Below, piece by piece: positions 27,193 to 36,060 of a stretch of DNA of 57,275 nucleotides (the first letter of the stretch is position 1; each line of letters opens with the position of its first letter). The stretch covers positions 17,968-75,242 of the forward strand of contig NZ_LK995525.1 in assembly GCF_900002405.1 (NCBI RefSeq). The letters are read 5' to 3'. The notes beneath the pieces are model-generated. The model was not told the origin of the DNA, ran no database searches, and saw only the letters and a program-made list of their open reading frames with translations. The translations under genes and the position numbers were made by a program. The stretch comes from Actinomyces succiniciruminis (GTDB lineage Bacteria; Actinomycetota; Actinomycetes; Actinomycetales; Actinomycetaceae).

Positions 27193-27424
27193 TCGGTGAC
27201 ACGTGGTGAGACGGGCCGGGCGGGCGGCGATCAAGCAGAACATGTGCCCGGGCCGACAGATTGTGCGGCATCGGGCCCGGGCGCGTGATCGGGGCCATAA
27301 AGTCTTGGGTGCCAACGATGGCCCGCTCGCCGCCGCGCCGACGACCGACGCGCTCCCGCTGAGCCGCAAGCCCCTCGGGGCACGACCCGAACGACCCGAA
27401 CCCAACCTGTCCGAGGAGACCATT

Positions 27425-30400
27425 GTGCTCCAGCTCATCATCAACATCCTGACGCCGATTCTCGGCGGCATGGGAGTCTCATCGGCCGACGTCGAAACGT
27501 ATGTGCACAACTGCGCCGGCTACATCTACGCGCTCCTCGCCATCATCCTGGTTGCAATCGCGGTGGCGATCGGCGCCCACTGGCTGGCCAAGAAGGGGGA
27601 CCGGCACTTGTGGCGCTGGGGCGCCGGCCTGACCGCCGTCGTGGCCGTCGTCGTGATTGGCAATCTGGTGATCTTCGGTCCCCTGTACTCGACCGTTTCC
27701 ATCCTCGTCAACGCGCGGGGATCGGTTTCCGACGCCTCGCGCGCCGCGTCGGAGGAGATCATCGGCCGCGTCGGTGACGAGGGCTTCGTCCTGGCGGAGA
27801 ACGACGACGACCTGCTGCCGCTGCCCGCCGAGACCACCAGCCTCAACGTCTTCGGGTGGGCCTCCACCGTCCCGATCTACGGCGGCACCGGCTCCGGCGC
27901 CGCCGACATGTCCAACGCGACCGGCGTCCTGGACTCCCTGCACGACGCCGGCTACACGACCAACGACACGCTGACCTCGCTGTACACCAGCTACCGGGAC
28001 AGCCGTGAGGTCCAGGAGACCGGCACGATCGGTTTCACCGACTGGACCCTGCCGGAGCCGACCGCCGACGCCTACACCGACGAGGTGCTGGACGAGGCCA
28101 AGAACTTCTCCGACACCGCCGTGGTGGTCCTGTCCCGCTCCGGCGGTGAGGGACAGGACCTGCCCACCGACATGAAGGCCGTGATCGACGGCGACTACGC
28201 CAAGATGGCCGAGACGGTGGCCGGCGGCAACGAGCGCTACTCCTACTTCAACGCCGAGTACACCAACAACGGCGACTACGACGACTTCGAGGCGGGCGAG
28301 CACTACCTGCAGCTCTCACGCACCGAGAGGGACATGCTGCAGATCGTCAACGACAACTTCTCCCAGGTGATCGTGCTGATCAACTCCAACAACACGATGG
28401 AGCTGGACTGGCTGGACGACTACCCCTCCATCAAGTCCGTGCTGCTCGCCCCCGGAACCGGCCAGAACGCCATGGGGGCGCTCGGGCGCATCCTGTCCGG
28501 CGAGGTCAACCCCTCCGGGCACACCGTGGACATGTTCGTCAACGACCTGACCGCCACGCCGGCCTACAACAACTATGGCAACTTCACCTACACGAATGTG
28601 GATGACCTGGTGGAGCAGTACACGGCCGCGGATCCCGGATTCCAAGGTGTACTCGGCCGCGTGAGCTACAACGAGGGCATCTACGTCGGCTACCGCTACT
28701 ACGAGACCGCCCACGACGACGCCGTGGAGGGCTTCGACTACGACGCCGCCGTGCGCTACCCCTTCGGCTACGGGCTGTCCTACACCGACTTCACCCACGA
28801 GATCACCGCCTTCAATGCTGACGGGGACGACGTGCAGGTGACGGTGACCGTCACGAACACCGGTGACGTGGCCGGCAAGGACGTGGTCGAGCTGTACTCC
28901 ACGCCGCCGTACATCGATGGTGGCATCGAGAAGGCCTCCGTGAACCTGGTCGACTTCGCCAAGACGGAGCTGCTCGATCCCGGTGCAACCCAGGCGATCG
29001 ACTTCGTGATTCCCAAGGAGGAGCTCGCCTCCTACGACTCCTCCGCCCTGAAGACCGCCGACGGCGGCTACGTGCTGGAGGCCGGCGAGTACACCATCTC
29101 CGCGCGCTCCGACTCCCACACCGTGTTGGACTCCGAGACCTTCACGGTGGACGCCGACGTGGACTACTCCGCCGGGGGACGCGCCTCCGACTTCGAGGTC
29201 GCCACGAACCGCTTCGAGGATTACTCGGCGGGCGGCGTCACCTATTCTCTCCCGCGCCGGCGGATTCGCCAACTATGACGAGGCCACCGCCGCGCCGAGT
29301 GCCGAGGACCTGACCATGACCGAGGAGGAGAAGGCCTTTATCGACTCCTACTCGGTGGCCAACTACAACCCGGCCGATCATGAGGATCCCGATGCGGTCA
29401 TGCCCACGACCGGTGCGGACGGCGACCTGAGCCTGCGAGATATGACCGGCTTGGCCTACGACGATGAGCAGTGGGAACAACTGCTGGACCAGCTCACCGT
29501 CAAGGAGATGTCCGAGCTGGTCGCCGTCGGCGGCTTCCAGACCGTTGGCATTGGCTCCATCGACAAGCGGGCCACACTCGACTCCGACGGGCCCGCCGGC
29601 CTGAACGACTGGGTCATCGGCGTGATGGGCACCCCCTACCCGGCCGAGGTACTCATCGCCCAGACCTGGAACACCGAGCTGGCAGGTGAAGTCGGCGGGG
29701 GCATCGCCCAGGAGTACGCCGACGCCCACATCTACGGCTGGTACGGCCCCGCCATGAACACCCACCGCACCGCCTTCGGCGGGCGCAACTTCGAGTACTA
29801 CTCGGAGGACGGCGTGCTCGCCGGCAGGATCGCCTCGGCAACCACCAACGCGGCGGCGGCCAAGGGCGTGTACGGCTACATCAAGCACTTCGTGATGAAC
29901 GACCAGGAGATCAACCGCTGCACGCTGCTGCAGACCTACGCCACCGAGCAGACCATGCGGGAGATCTACATGAAGCCCTTCGAGATCGTGGTGAAGAACC
30001 GGGCGGAGGGGCCGTACGCGGTGATGTCCTCCTTCAACTTCATCGGCAACCGGTACGCCGGCGCCAACGCCGACCTGCTCAACGGCGTCCTGCGGGACGA
30101 GTGGGGCTTCGAAGGCATGGTGCTGACCGACTGGTACGGCTCCTACGGCTACCAGATCACCATGGACTCGGTACTCAACGGCAACGACATCATGCTGGGC
30201 ATGGGTTCCCAGGCCCGCTCCGAGATTGAGAACCCGGACTCGCCGACCATGGTGACAGCGCTGCGGCAGGCCTCGAAGAACGTGCTGTACACGGTGGCCA
30301 ACTCCGGCAACTACACCGTGGAACCCGACGACAGCGGCCTGGACCGGCTCACCACCATGGCGATCATCATCGATGCGGTGACCGGTCTGCTGTGCGTGGG

Positions 30401-30467
30401 CGCGATGACCGCCGTCGTATTGCGGTGGCGTTCCAAGCGGGCCAAGGCCCGGGCGAGCGCCGACTGA
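27425..30467 (+). pseudogene. Membrane-anchored, permuted GH3 glycosidase broken by a one-base insertion
   Basis: Two frames, 27425-29278 and the continuation ending at 30467, together match the intact paralogue at 33026-35938 from end to end. At 29245-29246 the sequence reads TATTCTCTCC where the paralogue's pattern needs TAT-CTC-TCC, so one T is extra and the first frame ends at TGA 29278. The first part has two membrane segments, the GH3 C-terminal sandwich domain and a fibronectin-like domain. The second has the TIM barrel with the nucleophile in VLTDWYG (codon 30129-30131) and a C-terminal membrane segment. The GTG at 27425 has GAGGAGA upstream. Apart from this base both halves are intact, so the break is recent or a sequencing error. 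Confidence 0.85.
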
Positions 30468-30488
30468 GAAAACGGAGCGATCAGGCAG

Positions 30489-30529
30489 GTGCGCGGGTAC
30501 CTCGTCCGTCAGGACAGGTACTCGCGCAC
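30489..30529. terminator. Bidirectional hairpin between GH3 and trpB2
   Basis: Arms GTGCGCGGGTACCT (30489-30502) and AGGTACTCGCGCAC (30516-30529) pair over 14 bases with one mismatch and a 13-base loop. The right arm lies inside the last codons of trpB2. It could end both converging transcripts. Confidence 0.6.
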
Positions 30530-31834
30530 CTCGCCCATGTCCTTGTCGCCGCGGCCGGACAGGTTCACCAGCAGCAGCGGTTCGGCGGCGTCGGGGTGGT
30601 CGGTCTCGGCGTGTTCTCGGGCCAGTTTGAGTGCCTGGGCGACGGCGTGCGCCGACTCCATGGCCGGAATAATGCCCTCGTGGCGGCTCAGCAGCCGGAA
30701 GGCCTCCAGCGCCTCGGCGTCGGTGACGGCCACGTACTCGGCCCGCCCGGTGTCGGCCAGGTAGGCGTGCTCCGGCCCCACCGAGGGGTAGTCGAGTCCG
30801 GCGGAGACCGAGTGTGAGGGCAGGACACTGCCGTCGTCGTCGAGCATGACGAAGGAGCGCATACCGTGCAGCACCCCGGTGCGGCCGGCGTTGATGGGGG
30901 CGCCGTGCTCGCCGGTGTCCAGTCCTCGTCCGGCCGGCTCCACGCCGATCAGCCGCACCGACGGGTCATCCAGGTAGGCGGCGAAGGCGCCGATCGCGTT
31001 GGAGCCGCCGCCCACGGCGGCAATGACGGCGTCGGGCAGGGCGCCGTAGCGCTCCAGCACCTGGCGGCGAGACTCGACGGAAATGACCTCTTGGAAATGC
31101 CGCACGATCGTGGGGAAGGGGTGCGGCCCGGTGGCCGAGCCCATCAGGTAGAAGGTGTCCTCCAAGCGGGTGCACCATTCGGCGAGGGCGGCGTCGATCG
31201 CATCCTTCAGGCCCGCTTGTCCGGCGGTCACCGGCACCACGGTGGCCCCCATCAGCTCCATGCGCTCTACGTTGGGGCGCTGCCGCTCCACGTCGTGCGC
31301 ACCCATGTAGATGGTGCATTCCATGCCCATCAGCGCAGCCACCATCGCGGTGGCGGTGCCGTGCTGACCGGCGCCGGTCTCCGCGATCAGCCGTCGCTTG
31401 CCCATGCGCTTGGCCAGCAGCGCCTGGCCAAGCGCGTTGTTGCCCTTGTGGGCCCCGCCGTGAGCCAGGTCCTCCCGCTTCAGCAGGATGCGGGCGCCGC
31501 CGGTCAGCGGCAGGTGACGGCACTCGAAGACGGGTGTCTCGCGCCCCAGGTAGGTTGTCCGCAGGTCCGCAAGCTCGGCCTCGAAGGCGGGGTCTGCGAC
31601 GGCCTCGGTGTAGGCGGCCTCGAGTTCGTCGAGCGCGGGCAGCAGCTCGGCGGGGACCTCCTGGCCGCCGAAGCGACCGAAGTAGGCGGGTAGAAGCGTG
31701 TGGCGCGGAGTGTCGGTGCCGGGTGCGGGCGGGGTGTAGCCGGGCGCGTCGGGTCCGAGCGGCCCGGTCGGCACACGGTTGGCGGTGGGGGCCGCCCCGG
31801 GAAGGGCGGTTTCGTGGTCTGCGGGGGTGCGCAT
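30509..31834 (-). CDS. trpB: Second tryptophan synthase beta chain (stand-alone TrpB)
   Basis: The 441-aa product is a full TrpB with an Ala/Pro-rich N-terminal tail of about 45 residues, the PLP lysine Lys130 in [28 protein letters not shown] and LSGRGDKD. It is clearly a paralogue of the TrpB half of the fused gene and is of the ordinary TrpB1 type, not the distant TrpB2 type. AAGGAGG lies 6 bases before the ATG. No trpA neighbours it and no tryptophan-rich leader was found upstream, so control differs from the main operon. It may pair with the same TrpA or act as an indole-salvaging serine synthase. Confidence 0.93.
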   Translation of the reverse strand: MRTPADHETALPGAAPTANRVPTGPLGPDAPGYTPPAPGTDTPRHTLLPAYFGRFGGQEVPAELLPALDELEAAYTEAVADPAFEAELADLRTTYLGRETPVFECRHLPLTGGARILLKREDLAHGGAHKGNNALGQALLAKRMGKRRLIAETGAGQHGTATAMVAALMGMECTIYMGAHDVERQRPNVERMELMGATVVPVTAGQAGLKDAIDAALAEWCTRLEDTFYLMGSATGPHPFPTIVRHFQEVISVESRRQVLERYGALPDAVIAAVGGGSNAIGAFAAYLDDPSVRLIGVEPAGRGLDTGEHGAPINAGRTGVLHGMRSFVMLDDDGSVLPSHSVSAGLDYPSVGPEHAYLADTGRAEYVAVTDAEALEAFRLLSRHEGIIPAMESAHAVAQALKLAREHAETDHPDAAEPLLLVNLSGRGDKDMGEVREYLS

Positions 31835-31955
31835 GGGTGCCTCCTTGCTGTCTCCAGCGCTCGACGGCGGTCGCGTGCGTGAGGGTAAGGGCGCCGCGGG
31901 CGGTGGGCAAAAGGACACCCGGGCGTCTCACATGACGGGACTACGGTCGGGGGCT

Positions 31956-31974
31956 AGTCGGCATCTCTCCGACT
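31956..31974 (-). terminator. Possible short hairpin after the DUF membrane gene
   Basis: AGTCGG and CCGACT can pair around a 7-base loop, 14 bases beyond the stop of the membrane protein gene at 31988. There is no U tract, so the call is weak. Confidence 0.35.
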
Positions 31975-31987
31975 CGCACAGCACGAC

Positions 31988-32773
31988 CTAGCTCCAGAAG
32001 ATGGTGTTCACCGTATTTGCCCACGCCTGATACTCCGGGCCGGTCCAGCCGGTGCCCTCCGGCGCGGTGGGGTCACGGCGGAAGGCCGCCGGATTGGCGG
32101 CCGGCCCCTGGAGCAGTACCTCCCGCAGGGGTTTGGCGCACTGGAAGTTGAGCGCGGACTGCACCCGGTTCAGACCCCGGTTGAGCTCCCGCGGGTCGCC
32201 CGGACGCTTGCCCGGGAAGCGGCCCTCGGCGGTGGCACGCAGCAGGTAGAGGGCCAGGTTGGGGGCGGAGAACCAGTTCATGTTGAGCTGCACCTTCCTT
32301 CCGTGCCGGTCGCGCACGACGGAGGAGCGCTGGCCGGTGTTCGAGAAGGAGGTGATCTCCTGGTGGGGGATCTGTACGGCACGGCCCCGCCAGTCGGTGC
32401 CGGCGATCAGCGTGGGAGCGTCGATGAGGCTGCAGTTGCGATAGGCGGCCAGGGAATAGCAGCCGAAGCCGATGGATACAAGCGCGAGGGCGGCGAATAT
32501 CCCGACGGCCTGCAGACTGTCAACGGCGGGCAGGGCGAGGAGGACGAGGAAGAGGACGCCGCATCCTAACAGGATGACCAGGGCGACATTGACCGCCGCA
32601 CTGGGACGCTGGACGGGGTACTCGTAGGTGGTCGTTCCCGCCCCGGGCACGGGCTCGGTGATGCGTGCCTTGTCCGGGCGGGCTCCGCCGCGCAGGAGGG
32701 GCAATGTCAGCAGCACCATGATGATGCTGAGCGCGTAGACGGCGATCAAGATGAGTATGCGTGTGGTGCTCAT
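31988..32773 (-). CDS. Uncharacterised membrane protein
   Basis: The 261-aa product has three clear membrane segments (residues about 4-24, 63-83 and 90-110) and a cytoplasmic C-terminal part of about 145 residues. This part begins with CSLIDAPTLIAGTDWRGRAVQIPHQEIT, a strand-rich region resembling a PH-like membrane-sensing domain, and ends in a polar tail. I do not recognise a named family. AGGAGG lies 4 bases before the ATG. It diverges from the intact permuted GH3 gene and follows trpB2 on the same strand with a 153-base gap. Confidence 0.7.
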   Translation of the reverse strand: MSTTRILILIAVYALSIIMVLLTLPLLRGGARPDKARITEPVPGAGTTTYEYPVQRPSAAVNVALVILLGCGVLFLVLLALPAVDSLQAVGIFAALALVSIGFGCYSLAAYRNCSLIDAPTLIAGTDWRGRAVQIPHQEITSFSNTGQRSSVVRDRHGRKVQLNMNWFSAPNLALYLLRATAEGRFPGKRPGDPRELNRGLNRVQSALNFQCAKPLREVLLQGPAANPAAFRRDPTAPEGTGWTGPEYQAWANTVNTIFWS

Positions 32774-33025
32774 GGATCCTCCTGGGCCGTTCGATGATCG
32801 CGAAGCGGACCCGGACTGGCGTTTGACAGGTTATGCGCACGAACCGACAGATCGAGCGGTCAAGACGGTGTAGCGGACTGATATCGGCCGAGAATACGAC
32901 TGCATGTCAATGGCCGGTAGTACGCGGCCCCGGACGCCGAGTGGTGGTTCGAGGCCCGTCCCGCCGGTGAGCATCCCCATCCCCCTCGCAATCCCATGCG
33001 GGGAACACAGAGAGGTGTCCCGACA

Positions 33026-35938
33026 GTGTTGTCGATCAACTGGAACGACGTCTGGAACGTGGTGGCGAGCCTGCGGCCGCAACTGATCGCCATCGGTGTG
33101 GCGCTGCTGGCAGCGCTCATCATCACGATTGCCGTGCGCAGGCTCAACAAGCCGACCCGCAAGCTCGTGCGCTCCACCACCTGGATCGCCGCGGTAGCCG
33201 CCATCGCGGTTGCCGTGACCGGCATGATGTACGGCGGTCTGAAGACCATCCTTGACCTTTCCTCCGGCTCCGGCACACTGACCGAGCAAACCAAGGCCTC
33301 CGTCGAAGAACTCGGCAACACGATCTCCGACGAGGGCATGGTTCTGCTGAAGAACGACAACGCCGCCCTGCCGCTTGAAGACGGTTCCGCCATCAACGTG
33401 CTCGGCTGGGCCTCCACCAACCCCGTCTACGGCGGCACCGGATCCGGCTCTCTCTCGCCCGACAACCCCACGACCTCTCTGCTGGACGGCCTGCACAACG
33501 CCGGGTTCGAGACCAACGCCGAACTGAGTGACCTCTACACCGACTACCGCGCCGAGCGCCCCGAGGTCGGCATGTTCGCCGCCGACTGGACCCTGCCGGA
33601 GCCCACCTCCGAGGCGTACACCGACGCCGTCGTGAGCTCCATCCAGGACTTCTCCGACACCTCGGTGGTGACCATCGCCCGCTCCGGCGGGGAGGGCTTC
33701 GACCTGCCTCAGGACGTCAACGCCGAGGTTGCCGCCAACGGCGCCTTCTCATACACCGACAACTCCACTGACCAGCCCGACTTCGCCGACGGGCAGGGCT
33801 ACCTGGAGCTGACCGCCCCCGAGCGCGACCTCATTCAGCTCGCCAAGGACAACTCCGAGACCGTGGTCGTCGTCTACAACGGCGCCAACGCCTTCGACCT
33901 GTCCGATCTGGCCGCCGACCCCGAGATTGACGCCATCATCTGGGCTATCCCCGGTGGGCAGGTGGGCTTCAACGCCCTGGGTCGCATCCTCGACGGCGAG
34001 GTCAACCCCTCCGCCAAGACTCCAGACACGTTCGCCGCAGACCTGAAGGCTTCTCCGGCCGCCAACAACTTCGGCGACTTCACCTACACCAACATGGAGG
34101 AGTACGGCCAGTCCTCGCCCTTCACCGACGCCACCACCTACCCCGCCTTCGTCAACTACGTGGAGGGCATCTACGTCGGTTACCGCTGGTATGAGACGGC
34201 TGCCGTCGAGGGCGTCATCGACTACGACGAGGCCGTCACCTATCCCTTCGGCTACGGCCTGTCCTACACGACCTTCACCCAGGAGATGGGGGAGATCAGC
34301 CGCGACGCCGACGGCACGATCAGCCTCGACGTGACCGTCACCAACACCGGAGACACGGCCGGCAAGGACGTCGTGGAGGTCTACTACACCGCGCCCTACA
34401 CCAACGGCGGCATTGAGAAGTCGGCCGTGAACCTGGCCGCCTACGGCAAGACCGGCCTGCTGGAGCCGGGCGCCTCCGAGACCGTCACCGTCACCTTCGC
34501 CGAGGACGACATGGCCTCCTACGACTACCAGAACGCTCGGGCCTATGTGCTCGAGGCCGGCGACTACACCATTTCCCTGCGCTCGGACTCCCACACGGTG
34601 ATCGACGAGCAGACCCTCACGGTCGATGCGACCATCACCTACGACTCCGACGACAACACGCACAGCGGTGACGCCATCGCCGCCACCAACCAGTTCGACG
34701 CCGCCGCCGGTGACGTCACCTACCTCTCCCGGGCGGACTCCTTCGCCAACTACGAGGAGGCCACCGCCGCTCCGGCCAGCCTGGAGATGTCCGAGGAGCA
34801 CCGGGCGGCCTTCGTCGCCAACTCCAACTACGACTCCACCGCCTTCGACAACGACTCCGACCAGATGCCCACCACCGGCGCCGACAACGGCCTGGTCCTG
34901 GGCGACATGTACGGCCTGGACTACGACGACCCCAAGTGGGATCAGCTGCTCGACCAGCTGTCCGTCGCCGACATGAACAGCCTGATCGCCAACGGCGGCT
35001 ACGGTTCCGTGGCCGTGGACTCCGTCGGCAAGGTCCGCGTGTCCGACGTGGACGGGCCCGCCTCGCTGAACAACAACTTCACCGGCGTCGGCTCCATCGG
35101 CCTGCCGTCGGCGGTGTCCGTCGCCGCCACCTGGAACCAGGAGCTGGCACACGAATTCGGCACCGCCATCGGCACCATGGCCCACGACATGGACGTGGCC
35201 GGTTGGTATGCACCGGCCACCAACACTCACCGCTACGCCTACGCGGGCCGCAACTTCGAGTACTTCTCCGAGGACCCGGTCCTGGCCGGCACCCAGGTCG
35301 CCCAGGAGATCCAGGGCGCCAAGGAACTGGGGGTGTACGCCTTCATCAAGCACTTCGCCATGAACGACCAGGAGACCAACCGCACCAACATGCTGGCCAC
35401 CTGGTCCAACGAACAGGCGATCCGCGAGATCTACCTCAAGCCCTTCGAAATCGGCATCAAGGACGGCGGCGCCGGCGCGGTGATGACCGCCTTCAACTAC
35501 ATCGGCACCACCTATGCCGGAGCACTGCCCGAGCTGCAGCAGACCGTGCTGCGTGACGAGTGGGGCTTCCGCGGCATGACGCTGACGGACTACTTCGCCG
35601 GCTACGGCTACCAGAACGCCGACCAGCTCACCCGCAACGGCGGTGACATGATGCTCGCCACCACGGACATCACCGTCAACTCCGTGCAGAACACCTCCGC
35701 CACCGGAGTGATCGCCATGCGGGAGTCCGCGCACAACATCCTGTACACCGTCGCCAACTCCTGGATCTACCAGGACGGTCAGCCGGATGTGCAGCGGGCC
35801 TCCTGGGAGTACCTGACCTGGGGCGTCCTGGCTGTGCTCGGCATCGGCCTGCTCGCGCTCGAGGCACTCGCCATCCGCCGCTACCGGCACCGCCGGGCGG
35901 AGGCAACCGCCGCCGTCGAGAGCTCCGAGATGAAGTAG
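33026..35938 (+). CDS. Membrane-anchored GH3 glycosidase with permuted domain order
   Basis: The 970-aa enzyme has two N-terminal membrane segments (about residues 20-38 and 52-70) and one near the C-terminus (about 935-955). The GH3 C-terminal sandwich domain comes first (VEELGNTISDEGMVLLKNDN), then YPFGYGLSYTTF at about 405 and a fibronectin-like VTNTGDTAGKDVVEVYY domain. The GH3 N-terminal TIM barrel comes last, with DVDGPASL near 674, FIKHFAMNDQE near 773 and the likely nucleophile Asp855 in LTDYFAGYG. This reversed order is known in some rumen and clostridial beta-glucosidases. GTG with GAGAGGTG upstream is the start. Substrate unknown, probably beta-glucosides or related oligosaccharides outside the membrane. 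Confidence 0.9.
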   Translation: MLSINWNDVWNVVASLRPQLIAIGVALLAALIITIAVRRLNKPTRKLVRSTTWIAAVAAIAVAVTGMMYGGLKTILDLSSGSGTLTEQTKASVEELGNTISDEGMVLLKNDNAALPLEDGSAINVLGWASTNPVYGGTGSGSLSPDNPTTSLLDGLHNAGFETNAELSDLYTDYRAERPEVGMFAADWTLPEPTSEAYTDAVVSSIQDFSDTSVVTIARSGGEGFDLPQDVNAEVAANGAFSYTDNSTDQPDFADGQGYLELTAPERDLIQLAKDNSETVVVVYNGANAFDLSDLAADPEIDAIIWAIPGGQVGFNALGRILDGEVNPSAKTPDTFAADLKASPAANNFGDFTYTNMEEYGQSSPFTDATTYPAFVNYVEGIYVGYRWYETAAVEGVIDYDEAVTYPFGYGLSYTTFTQEMGEISRDADGTISLDVTVTNTGDTAGKDVVEVYYTAPYTNGGIEKSAVNLAAYGKTGLLEPGASETVTVTFAEDDMASYDYQNARAYVLEAGDYTISLRSDSHTVIDEQTLTVDATITYDSDDNTHSGDAIAATNQFDAAAGDVTYLSRADSFANYEEATAAPASLEMSEEHRAAFVANSNYDSTAFDNDSDQMPTTGADNGLVLGDMYGLDYDDPKWDQLLDQLSVADMNSLIANGGYGSVAVDSVGKVRVSDVDGPASLNNNFTGVGSIGLPSAVSVAATWNQELAHEFGTAIGTMAHDMDVAGWYAPATNTHRYAYAGRNFEYFSEDPVLAGTQVAQEIQGAKELGVYAFIKHFAMNDQETNRTNMLATWSNEQAIREIYLKPFEIGIKDGGAGAVMTAFNYIGTTYAGALPELQQTVLRDEWGFRGMTLTDYFAGYGYQNADQLTRNGGDMMLATTDITVNSVQNTSATGVIAMRESAHNILYTVANSWIYQDGQPDVQRASWEYLTWGVLAVLGIGLLALEALAIRRYRHRRAEATAAVESSEMK

Positions 35939-35946
35939 TCGGCGCA

Positions 35947-35984
35947 TGGGGCGGGGCGAGGAGGCCGCTTCTCGCCCCGCCCCA
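35947..35984 (+). terminator. Strong hairpin after the permuted GH3 gene
   Basis: A 14-base GC-rich stem (GGGGCGGGGCGAG pairing with CTCGCCCCGCCCC, plus an outer T-A pair) with a 10-base loop starts 9 bases after the stop. It probably separates this gene from the next GH3 gene. Confidence 0.75.
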
Positions 35985-36060
35985 GTCGGCGAGCCGCACT
36001 GGAGCAACACGCTTCGGTACCCAACCCATTCAGACCACCCGTCAAGGTAAGGAACACGCC

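Noticed and set aside
29240-29260. Programmed frameshift in the first GH3 gene
   Set aside because: There is no slippery heptamer or following structure; the paralogue shows a simple extra base.
31835-31987. Tryptophan leader peptide in front of trpB2
   Set aside because: The only short frame there has seven codons and no Trp codon.
33749-36010. Long minus-strand frame (753 aa) opposite the permuted GH3 gene
   Set aside because: Val/Gly/His-rich, with no domain; it mirrors the real gene in high-GC DNA. The same holds for 36091-38394 and 4350-5567.
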